The translations under genes were made by a program, and so were the position numbers. 8,635 bases of DNA from contig WRLS01000090.1 in the NCBI GenBank assembly GCA_009776345.1, positions 1 to 8,635 of the forward strand, written 5' to 3'. Every line of letters starts with the position of its first letter. The stretch's first letter is position 1. The notes under the pieces are model-generated. The model had not been told where the DNA came from and made no database searches. It saw only the letters and a program-made list of their open reading frames with translations. Positions 1 through 6,162 of the stretch are shown here, piece after piece. This stretch comes from Oscillospiraceae bacterium (GTDB taxonomy: Bacteria; Bacillota; Clostridia; Oscillospirales; Ruminococcaceae).

Positions 1-13
1 CTTCGATTTCTGC

Positions 14-71
14 GGGGGGTCGCGGGGGTTCTTAGGGGGCGAGCGGGGGCAGCGGCCCCCAGCCCCCTGAG
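14..71. other. G-run cluster: G-quadruplex candidate with nested C-run hairpin
   Basis: On the + strand four runs of five or six G lie at 14-19, 24-28, 35-39 and 45-49, separated by loops of 4, 6 and 5 bases, which satisfies the usual intramolecular G-quadruplex pattern. Directly after come C runs that can pair with the last two G runs: GGGGGC (45-50) with GCCCCC (55-60) across AGCG, and CTTAGGGGGC (31-40) with GCCCCCTGAG (62-71) with one mismatch. The DNA or RNA could therefore switch between a quadruplex and a nested hairpin. No gene is visible next to it on the left because the window begins here. Folding into a quadruplex is inferred from the pattern only. Confidence 0.5.
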
Positions 72-86
72 CCGCGTTTTTCTTTG

Positions 87-120
87 TTACTTTCTTTTTG
101 GCGGCGCAAAAAGAAAGTAA
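87..120. repeat. Perfect 14-bp inverted repeat (stem-loop)
   Basis: TTACTTTCTTTTTG at 87-100 and CAAAAAGAAAGTAA at 107-120 are exact reverse complements around the loop GCGGCG. The outer part of the left arm (TGTTACTTT, 85-93) has another complementary copy, AAAGTAACA, at 160-168, so an alternative larger pairing exists. It is not a convincing intrinsic terminator: a T-rich run lies inside the stem instead of after it, and no gene end is seen to its left. It resembles dispersed palindromic intergenic repeats found in many bacterial genomes. Whether it recurs in this genome cannot be seen here. Confidence 0.6.
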
Positions 121-195
121 ATAATTGCGTCGCGAAGCGCGCTGCTGTAGCCGCGCTGCAAAGTAACAGCCTCCGCGGCTTAAGCGGTCTTCGGC

Positions 196-283
196 AGGAT
201 TGAGGTTTTAGGGATGAGGATTTAGGAGGGGAAGGAAATTGTCGTGTCGTCCTTTCCCTAAAACCTATAACCTAAATCCTAAT
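196..283. repeat. Inverted-repeat element, copy A of the CCTAAA-type family
   Basis: The left arm (196-239) contains AGGATTGAGGTTTTAGGG, AGGATTTAGG and GGGAAGGAAA. After a short centre (TTGTCGTGTCG) the right arm (250-283) reads as their imperfect reverse complement: TCCTTTCCCTAAAACCT, then ATAACCTAAATCCT. The same building blocks occur at 5931-6004, 6041-6130 and 8320-8342, so this is one member of a dispersed intergenic family. The element ends about 30 bp before the promoter of the response regulator gene. It carries no open reading frame, so any movement would need proteins encoded elsewhere. Confidence 0.65.
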
Positions 284-315
284 CTCTGTTTGGTATGGTA
301 TACGCATACAGTTTA

Positions 316-324
316 TGTTATACT
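316..324 (+). promoter_or_regulatory. Extended -10 promoter of the response regulator gene
   Basis: TGTTATACT matches the extended -10 pattern TGnTATAAT with one mismatch. Transcription would start near 331, giving a leader of about 20 nt that still contains the GGAG ribosome binding site at 342-345. No good -35 box lies 17 bp upstream (TGGTAT at 296-301 is weak), as expected for an extended -10 promoter. The placement argues against translation from the ATG at 295, which would lie upstream of the transcript. Confidence 0.5.
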
Positions 325-351
325 ATACAAAAACACAAAATGGAGCGGCAT

Positions 352-1464
352 ATGAAAATTGGCACAGGGGTTTCGCCCAGTATGCGCAGGGCGGTACTGG
401 TCGTTGACGACAACCCGACCAACCTGCACTTTTTGCAGGAAATACTGAAAAATGACTACAATGTTTACGCTTCGCCTTCCGGGGAGCGGGCTTTGCGTTT
501 CCTGGAAAAACACAGCCCCGACCTTATCCTGCTGGATATTGAAATGCCGGGGATGAACGGCTACGAGCTTATAAAGCGCTTGAAGGGCGACGCGCGCCTG
601 GCCGATATCCCCGTAATTTTTCTGACCGCGCTGGAAGGGCGCGACAAAGAGCAGGAGGCGTTTTCGCTGGGGGCGCAGGACTATATACTTAAACCGATAT
701 CGTATGGCGTTGTGCTTGCCCGCGTAAGGCTGCACATGGATTTACTGATGCACAGAAAGAACCTTGCGCATCTGGTGGAGGTTAAGACGCAGGAGCTTCT
801 TAAAACACAGAACGGCGTGCTTGATATCATCAGTAATATGACCGCCTACCGCGACAACGAAACCGGCGCGCATATCATGCGTACCACGTATTATTCCGAG
901 GCCATCTGCAACAGGCTTATCGAAATACAGGAGCCCGGCTATCGGATAACCGCGGATTTTGCCGCAAACATCGCGAAATCCTCAAAAATGCACGACATCG
1001 GCAAGATCGGCATCCCCGACGGGATCCTGCTGAAGCCCGGCCGCCTGACCCATGAGGAATTCGCGGTTATAAAACAGCACACTGTTTTAGGCGGGAAGAT
1101 AATGGATGAAAGCATAGAGGAGCTGGGCGGCGAGACTTCACTGTTTTTGTACACGGGGCGCGATATTGCGCTGTACCACCACGAAAAATGGGACGGAAGC
1201 GGGTACCCCAGCGGCCTGAAGGGCGCGGAGATACCGCTTTCCGCGCGGATTATGGCGATTGCCGATGTTTATGACGCGCTTATTTCAAAGCGCCCGTATA
1301 AGCAGCCCTTTACCCATGAAGACTCGGTTAAAATTATAGAGGGGGATTCCGGCAGCCACTTCGACCCTTTCCTGATTCAGTTCTGCGCCCCGGTTTTCCC
1401 GCTGTTCTCGGAAATCGCGGACAGGTACAGGGATGAGCATTACGAAACAAAAATGCTAAACTGA
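352..1464 (+). CDS. Response regulator with HD-GYP domain (predicted cyclic-di-GMP phosphodiesterase)
   Basis: This 370-residue cytoplasmic protein has an N-terminal receiver domain (about 13-130) and a C-terminal HD-GYP domain (about 155-355). Receiver residues are complete: acidic pair D19/D20, phosphoacceptor D62 in LLDIEMPGMNG, T92 and K114 (LKP). HD-GYP landmarks are also complete: ETGAH (E170, H174), HDIGKIGIPD (H214/D215), H243, HHEKWDGSGYP (276-286) and IADVYDAL (303-310). Family members hydrolyse cyclic-di-GMP, and phosphorylation of the receiver would be expected to control this; both are family inference. A linker of about 25 residues joins the domains. The ATG at 352 is chosen because GGAG (342-345) sits 6 nt before it and a promoter lies at 316-324; the ATGs at 295 and 340 lack this. 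No histidine kinase is adjacent, so the regulator is an orphan in this window. Its last 9 bp overlap the convergent ATPase gene. Confidence 0.93.
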   Translation: MKIGTGVSPSMRRAVLVVDDNPTNLHFLQEILKNDYNVYASPSGERALRFLEKHSPDLILLDIEMPGMNGYELIKRLKGDARLADIPVIFLTALEGRDKEQEAFSLGAQDYILKPISYGVVLARVRLHMDLLMHRKNLAHLVEVKTQELLKTQNGVLDIISNMTAYRDNETGAHIMRTTYYSEAICNRLIEIQEPGYRITADFAANIAKSSKMHDIGKIGIPDGILLKPGRLTHEEFAVIKQHTVLGGKIMDESIEELGGETSLFLYTGRDIALYHHEKWDGSGYPSGLKGAEIPLSARIMAIADVYDALISKRPYKQPFTHEDSVKIIEGDSGSHFDPFLIQFCAPVFPLFSEIADRYRDEHYETKMLN

Positions 1465-2349
1465 CCCGTTATCCGCCCCTGTAGGGTAAATAACAATCCT
1501 GCCGTCCTCCGCCTCAATGCGGACCTTGTCCTTTCTGCCGATCGAAAGCCGGGTCAAGTAATCCGCGGGTATCTGCACCCTTCCCGAACGGTCCACCACC
1601 GCCAGCTCGATCTGCTCCTCCTCCAAAGACGCAAGGGACGCTATGTCGGTGAGTTTCCCCGCGCGCATAATCTCGCCCGAGGTTTTGCCGTCGCGTATAG
1701 CGACAACCCTGTCCACCATTTTCGCGATGCCGGGGTCGTGGCTTACGATTACGACTGTCACGCCCAGCTCGTCCCGCAAATGCGCGAACATCCCCAAAAT
1801 GCTCTGCGATGTTTTGGAATCCACCGCCCCGGTAGGCTCGTCCGCCAGCAGGAGCGCGGGCTTGTTTATCAGCGCGATTGCCGTGGCGACACGCTGCTGT
1901 TCGCCGCCGGAAAGCTCCCCGAGCTTGTTGTTTTTGCGATCTGAAAGCCCCACAAGCTCCAAAAGCCGCGCGGCGTACTGTTTATCCAGCCTGCCGCCGA
2001 TCCTTCCGACCAGCTCGACATTTTCGCGCGCGGTCAGGTACGGGATTAAATTTCGGGCGTTGTTCTGCCACACAAAGCCGACGGTGCCGCGCTTGTAAGC
2101 CGCGAGTGCCGACCGGCTTATTTTAAGCATATCGCGCCCGTCCACCGTAAGCTGGCCCATCGTGGGCGTGTCCAGCCCGCCAAGCATATTCAGCAGCGTG
2201 GATTTACCGCTGCCGGACGCGCCGATTATCGCCATAAGCTCCCCGCGCCGAACGGTAAGGTCAAGCCCTGCGAGCGCCATGACCTCCGTGTCGCGGGTTT
2301 TGTAGATTTTTACAAGGTTGTCACATTCGATCATCGTATAATCATCCAT
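1456..2349 (-). CDS. ABC transporter ATP-binding protein with C-terminal AbrB-like domain
   Basis: This 297-residue protein is a MacB/LolD-class ATPase for an FtsX-type transporter. It has Walker A GASGSGKS (43-50), Q-loop Q95, signature LSGGEQQR (146-153), Walker B LLLADEP (166-172) with catalytic E171, and H-loop H204, so it should hydrolyse ATP. After the usual end of such ATPases (about 225-230) comes a linker and then a segment at about 250-289 with the pattern VDRSGRVQIP...L.I...DKV.IE...GRIVIYP. That is the swapped-hairpin SpoVT/AbrB fold used by transition regulators and MazE-type antitoxins for dimerisation and DNA binding. ATG at 2349 shares its A with the stop of the upstream ATPase (TAATG) and has GAGGG 6 nt before it, which indicates translational coupling. 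The tail's function is unknown: it could aid dimerisation, bind DNA, or be a remnant. Methionine 6 is a weaker alternative start. Confidence 0.93.
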   Translation of the reverse strand: MDDYTMIECDNLVKIYKTRDTEVMALAGLDLTVRRGELMAIIGASGSGKSTLLNMLGGLDTPTMGQLTVDGRDMLKISRSALAAYKRGTVGFVWQNNARNLIPYLTARENVELVGRIGGRLDKQYAARLLELVGLSDRKNNKLGELSGGEQQRVATAIALINKPALLLADEPTGAVDSKTSQSILGMFAHLRDELGVTVVIVSHDPGIAKMVDRVVAIRDGKTSGEIMRAGKLTDIASLASLEEEQIELAVVDRSGRVQIPADYLTRLSIGRKDKVRIEAEDGRIVIYPTGADNGSV

Positions 2350-3029
2350 TATAGGCCCTCAATTATTACCCCGTCCTCCAGCGTATAGACCCTGTGCCCC
2401 AGCTCCATCAGCGCGGGGTTGTGCGTGGTCATCACAACCGTGATTTTTTCTTTTTCAATCAAATCAAGGAAAACCTTTACCACCTGAAAGCCTGTCTGAG
2501 TGTCAAGCTCGGCGGTGGGTTCGTCCGCGAAGATCACGCGCGGCCGGTGCGCGATTGCCCGCGCGATTGCCACACGCTGCTGTTCGCCGCCGGAAAGCTC
2601 CGAGGGCATATGCGCCGCCCGTTTTGAAAGCCCCACAACCGCCAGGCTTTCAGGCACGCGATCCCGCCGCTCCCTATAGCCAACACCTGCCACGCGCATG
2701 GCGAAATCAACATTTTCCGCGGCTGTCATATGCGGCATCAGCGCCAGCGACTGGAATATCACCCCGAAGTTTTTGCGCCTGCACGCGTCCCGCCTGCTGT
2801 CCCCCGCGCGGATAAAGTCGTCCCCGTCAAAAAGCAGCCCGCCGCTGTCCGGCCTGTCCAAAAGGCAAAGCTGGTTGAGCAGCGTGGTCTTGCCCGAACC
2901 CGAGCGCCCGCGCAAAATAGTCAGCGTGCCTTCATCTGCCTGTACAGACACGTTGTTGAGCGCGTAAAGCTCCCTGCGGCCGACGGTGTATTTTTTTGTA
3001 AGCCCGCTTGCTTTTATCAGTGTATCCAA
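2349..3029 (-). CDS. ABC transporter ATP-binding protein (MacB/LolD/YbbA class)
   Basis: With the start chosen here the protein has 226 residues, the normal size for ATPases serving FtsX-type permeases. It carries Walker A GRSGSGKT (41-48), Q-loop Q93, signature LSGGEQQR (145-152), Walker B VIFADEP (165-171) and H-loop H203, all intact. No ATG begins this gene. The first possible start, TTG at 3047, overlaps the GGAGAGG motif (3045-3039) and has no ribosome binding site of its own. TTG at 3029 lies 9 nt after GGAGAGG and 4 nt past the permease stop, and yields a typical beginning (MDTLIKASGLTKKY), so it is preferred. Six residues would be added if 3047 were used. The gene sits between the permease and the second ATPase and probably supplies one half of a heterodimeric motor. 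Confidence 0.9.
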   Translation of the reverse strand: MDTLIKASGLTKKYTVGRRELYALNNVSVQADEGTLTILRGRSGSGKTTLLNQLCLLDRPDSGGLLFDGDDFIRAGDSRRDACRRKNFGVIFQSLALMPHMTAAENVDFAMRVAGVGYRERRDRVPESLAVVGLSKRAAHMPSELSGGEQQRVAIARAIAHRPRVIFADEPTAELDTQTGFQVVKVFLDLIEKEKITVVMTTHNPALMELGHRVYTLEDGVIIEGL

Positions 3030-3033
3030 CCCG

Positions 3034-5916
3034 CTAATCCTCTCCAAGCTTGAGAACTTGATCCACCTTCATTGACCGCACCGTAACCGCCAGCACCGCA
3101 AGCCCCGATATAAGCATACCCGCCAGCGCGAAGGAAAGCGCGGCATAGTCGGAGCTGTTTGCGGTTGTCAAAAACGGCGGCACCTGCTCCGCGACCGTAT
3201 ACATAAGCTGTAATGTCGGCACAAACAGGCGGCCCGCAAGCCCCCCCGCGGCAATCCCGGCAGCAACGGCGCCGCCGGAAACCAAAAGCTGTTCCCACGC
3301 CAGTGTTGAAATAAGCCCCGCCCGCGACAGGCCCATCGCCCGCAGTATGCCGAACTGCAAAAGCCGCGAGCGTATCGAAAGCACCCAGTATATCAGAAAG
3401 CCGATGAATGTGACGCCGAGCGTAACGACAAACCCCAGCGTCAATGTGCCGTTCAGGCCTTGCAGGAGCGGGTCGTTTTTTACGGCGATAAGCTCCTGGC
3501 TTGTGTCCCTTATCCGCGCAAGGCGCATATCTTCCGCGATGATTGAATCATACAGGGCGGCAGAGGTTGCGCCCTCTCCCATCTTTATCCAGACAGAATA
3601 AGGCTCCATGCGCATTTGGCGGTGGATGCTGTCTAAATTCGCGATAACAAAGTGGCTACGCGCACGGCCGTCCGCCGAATGCGGGTTTATAGACGGCCAG
3701 TAATCCACAAAGCCGTAGACCGTCCCGTCCAAATTGGCGGACTGTTCCCGCCAGCCTATGCGCACATGGTCGCCCACGCGTATGCCCAGGTCGTCGCGCA
3801 TGGAGGCCGAAAGCAGCACCGCGGAAGGGTCGGCGGTCATCAGGTTCATGTAGTTGCCTATATGCGTCGGCAGCAAATCGCGGCGCGTCCATGCGATCCT
3901 GCCGAATTCATGAGGGATTATGCCCATTACTTCTACAGCATGGTCGCCCCTGCCCGACGCCAGCCGCGCGTATTGTTTTTTGAAGACCTTTGTAGAATCC
4001 TCCGCGCCCTCCAAGCGGTGGAACACGTCATACGGCGGCTCCCTTACCTGTGTGCGGACGCGGACAAAATCGTTGTCGGGTGCCTGGCCCATAGGCCCGT
4101 ATGGGTTTACCCTGCTTTCTGTAAACGTAACCTCCATGTCGTCGGAAATTTCCGCCGTGATCCAAACCGTGTCTACCTGCCAGCTTTGGGTTATTACGAC
4201 ATCCGCGCCTGTGTCGTAGCGGATCCGGCCCTCTAAAAAGCGGTTGAGCGTGCGGGCGGTCGTTGCGCTGAACATCCCCAGCCCGATATTGAACACCAAA
4301 AACAGCGACAAAAACTGCCCGCCGCCCCGAAAGCGCGCGATTGACAGCAGCGCGGTATAAACCGTCGGCGGCCAGAACGGCTTGCCCAGACGGAATATCA
4401 GCGCGATGACCGGCGGGAATACCCGCAGGAAAAACAGCCCCAGCCCCAGCACAAACAAAGAGCTTGCCGCCAGCATTATGGGATCGAGCGGTGCGTCGAC
4501 GCCGGTTACATTGGCGAGCTGGCGCATTTGCGCGTTTGTGTTGTACAGGTTCAGCCCGTAAAGCGAAAGCGCCAGCAGCAGGATGTCCAGAAAAAGCTTC
4601 TGCCACAGCGGCACGGAGGAGCGCCTGCCCCTTTTGCGCTTGGACTCCACAATCGTATCCCGCGAAGCCATAACCGCCGGGATGAGCATTACCAGCATGA
4701 AGCCCGCCGCCGCTACAGCCGCGTAAAAATACGACTGCGCCGTAAGCCGCAGCGGCATACCGCGCCGCCCCACAAACTCCATAAAACCGTTGGAAAGCCC
4801 CAGCACACGGCACATAAGCAGGCCGAGCGGCGGTCCGGTTATAAACGCCGCCCCTGCGATAAGCGCGCTCTCCAGCGCGTACACCAAAAATATCTGGGAG
4901 CCGCGCGCCCCCCGGCTTTTCAGCACCGCGATCTCGTTGCTTTCGTGGTCCATCATCAGGCGCGAAACCATGTAGATGTAGAACACCAGCATTAAAATAA
5001 CAGGGACAGACAGTATCCAGAGCATAAACGAAAGGAAGTCCCGCCGCTCCAGATACTGCCCAAGGGTGCGCTCAATATCAAAAATAATCGTGCCGTGGCC
5101 GAAGGTCTCGGTTTTTTGCATACGTATTGCCGCCAGCAGCTCCCGTACATTTTCTATGCGTATGGCGGAGTAATCGAAGCAGTAGTAAAAAAGAAGGGAG
5201 CGGGCGAAAATCGATTCGGTTTCTACGTACCGCTTAGTAAGATAATCGTAGTCTATGACGAATGTAGGGTACGACATCCCTGTGACAGAATACCAGTACG
5301 GGTCCTCGACTATCGGGGCGTACACGCCGACCAGCACAGCCTGTCCGTAAAGCTTGTCGTCGCCGTCTATCGCGTAGGAATGGATGTCGAAGGGGACATC
5401 CAGCGAAATGTCCGAGCGCTGGTAATCCGCGCGGGACATCACAAATTCCATCAAATCCACGGATGGGTCGCTTTGCGGGAGGCGCCCCGCGACAAGCTCC
5501 ACATGGTCTTCAAAGCCCTCAAGCGCAACCAGGTTGACCTGCAGCCTGCCGCCCGCCGGCCGCCGAAAATAATAAAAGCGGTCAAGCGCGTACTGCTTGC
5601 GCCGGGCGAGCAAAGGCAGCCCGATATCCGGGAGGTAACGGTCCTCGAATCTTTGGGCAAACCATCTCGCGTTGGCGTGTTCGCTGTCTGTATCGCTTGA
5701 AAAATTTTTGTAGACAAACTGGAAGGTGTAAACGCCCGGGTAGGATGCCTGCCTGACCTGCTGCGCCTCTAAATCCTTTAGCAGCATATGCTGGAAGATG
5801 CCGTCGGTGTATGTAGGGATGCTCGAAAGCACGGCGACGAATATCACGCAGCCGATAAGCAGGCAAAAGACCATCCATTTGCCCCGCAGCATCTTTTTTA
5901 GGGTGAAAATCAGCAT
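3034..5916 (-). CDS. FtsX-family ABC transporter permease, duplicated 10-helix type
   Basis: This 960-residue membrane protein is the permease of a type VII ABC transporter; the substrate is unknown. Helix 1 (about 16-33) is followed by a large extracytoplasmic domain (about 34-290) and helices at about 297-319, 343-372 and 395-417. A basic cytoplasmic loop (KRKRGRR, 426-432) leads to helices at about 440-458, 478-510 and 534-553, a second extracytoplasmic domain (about 560-820), and helices at about 824-847, 868-898 and 924-946. Each FtsX core has the usual cytoplasmic coupling motif: IAVLKSRGARG (329-339) and FGILRAMGLS (855-864). The two-domain, 10-helix plan resembles E. coli YbbP more than the 4-helix MacB. 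GGAGAG lies 3 nt before the ATG. Two ATPase genes follow directly, the first starting within 5 nt of this stop. I found no convincing promoter upstream, where the repeats lie. Confidence 0.93.
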   Translation of the reverse strand: MLIFTLKKMLRGKWMVFCLLIGCVIFVAVLSSIPTYTDGIFQHMLLKDLEAQQVRQASYPGVYTFQFVYKNFSSDTDSEHANARWFAQRFEDRYLPDIGLPLLARRKQYALDRFYYFRRPAGGRLQVNLVALEGFEDHVELVAGRLPQSDPSVDLMEFVMSRADYQRSDISLDVPFDIHSYAIDGDDKLYGQAVLVGVYAPIVEDPYWYSVTGMSYPTFVIDYDYLTKRYVETESIFARSLLFYYCFDYSAIRIENVRELLAAIRMQKTETFGHGTIIFDIERTLGQYLERRDFLSFMLWILSVPVILMLVFYIYMVSRLMMDHESNEIAVLKSRGARGSQIFLVYALESALIAGAAFITGPPLGLLMCRVLGLSNGFMEFVGRRGMPLRLTAQSYFYAAVAAAGFMLVMLIPAVMASRDTIVESKRKRGRRSSVPLWQKLFLDILLLALSLYGLNLYNTNAQMRQLANVTGVDAPLDPIMLAASSLFVLGLGLFFLRVFPPVIALIFRLGKPFWPPTVYTALLSIARFRGGGQFLSLFLVFNIGLGMFSATTARTLNRFLEGRIRYDTGADVVITQSWQVDTVWITAEISDDMEVTFTESRVNPYGPMGQAPDNDFVRVRTQVREPPYDVFHRLEGAEDSTKVFKKQYARLASGRGDHAVEVMGIIPHEFGRIAWTRRDLLPTHIGNYMNLMTADPSAVLLSASMRDDLGIRVGDHVRIGWREQSANLDGTVYGFVDYWPSINPHSADGRARSHFVIANLDSIHRQMRMEPYSVWIKMGEGATSAALYDSIIAEDMRLARIRDTSQELIAVKNDPLLQGLNGTLTLGFVVTLGVTFIGFLIYWVLSIRSRLLQFGILRAMGLSRAGLISTLAWEQLLVSGGAVAAGIAAGGLAGRLFVPTLQLMYTVAEQVPPFLTTANSSDYAALSFALAGMLISGLAVLAVTVRSMKVDQVLKLGED

Positions 5917-5930
5917 AGGCTCTCCGTGTG

Positions 5931-6004
5931 TATAGGTTTAAGGAAAAGGAAGAAACTTTATGTCCCTTCCCTTCCTGAATCCTCAATCCTAAAACCTAAA
6001 TCCT
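5931..6004. repeat. Inverted-repeat element, copy B of the CCTAAA-type family
   Basis: The left arm (5931-5952) is TATAGGTTTAAGGAAAAGGA plus AG. The right arm (5964-6004) holds CCCTTCCCTTCC followed by TGAATCCTCAATCCT and AAAACCTAAATCCT, partly complementary to the left. It sits just upstream of the permease gene, with 14 bp between its left edge and the permease start codon, so it occupies the place where that operon's promoter would be expected. It is directly followed by a GC hairpin and then by copy C. Confidence 0.6.
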
Positions 6005-6021
6005 GCGGCGCTCCGCGCCGC
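6005..6021. repeat. Short GC hairpin between repeat copies B and C
   Basis: GCGGCG (6005-6010) and CGCCGC (6016-6021) pair perfectly around CTCCG. The sequence to copy C (6022-6040) contains CCCCTACGG and CTTCGCGCAGG, with no coding signal. No T run follows on either strand, so it is not an intrinsic terminator; it seems to be filler joining two repeat copies. Confidence 0.45.
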
Positions 6022-6040
6022 CCCTACGGCACTTCGCGCA

Positions 6041-6130
6041 GGTTTTGGATATAGGTTTGAGGTTTTAGGAAAAGGACGGCGCGGCAAATTCCTTCCCTTC
6101 CTAAAACCTAAATCCTAAAACCTAAATCCT
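6041..6130. repeat. Inverted-repeat element, copy C of the CCTAAA-type family
   Basis: This is the most regular copy. Its left arm (6041-6076) includes AGGTTTGAGGTTTTAGGA and then AAAGGA. After a GC-rich centre (CGGCGCGGCAAAT) the right arm begins TTCCTTCCCTTCC (6089-6101) and runs into an exact tandem duplication of the 14-mer CCTAAAACCTAAAT (6100-6113 and 6114-6127) plus CCT. The tandem block abuts a perfect hairpin at 6131-6162 that reaches into kdgK. The internal tandem shows that the unit can also expand in register, beyond lying in inverted pairs. Confidence 0.7.
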
Positions 6131-6162
6131 GCGGTGAACAGCGGTTCACCGCTGTTCACCGC
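6131..6162. repeat. Perfect 14-bp stem hairpin spanning the kdgK stop codon
   Basis: GCGGTGAACAGCGG (6131-6144) and CCGCTGTTCACCGC (6149-6162) are exact reverse complements around TTCA. The kdgK stop TGA (6158-6156 on the minus strand) lies inside the right arm, and the right side is also a 10-bp tandem repeat (TTCACCGCTG at 6145-6154 and 6155-6164). The hairpin would form at the very end of the eda-kdgK message and could protect or terminate it. The T's that follow on the minus strand are interrupted by AGG, so intrinsic termination is doubtful. Confidence 0.7.

Noticed and set aside
295..351. Upstream ATG (295) as start of the response regulator
   Set aside because: It lies upstream of the extended -10 promoter, has no ribosome binding site, and adds residues that are not part of any receiver domain; ATG 352 has GGAG at 6 nt.
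3652..4236. Long open frames on the + strand opposite the permease, such as 3652-4236 and 5095-5700
   Set aside because: They are GC-biased shadow frames antisense to a clearly real membrane protein, with no ribosome binding sites or domain-like sequence.
5929..5934. TATACA as -10 box for the permease gene
   Set aside because: Transcription would start near 5922, inside the ribosome binding site at 5925-5920, and no -35 box lies 17 bp upstream.
6041..6130. Telomere repeat (CCTAAA-like)
   Set aside because: The similarity to eukaryotic telomere heptamers is superficial: the units are inverted, irregular and inside a bacterial gene cluster.
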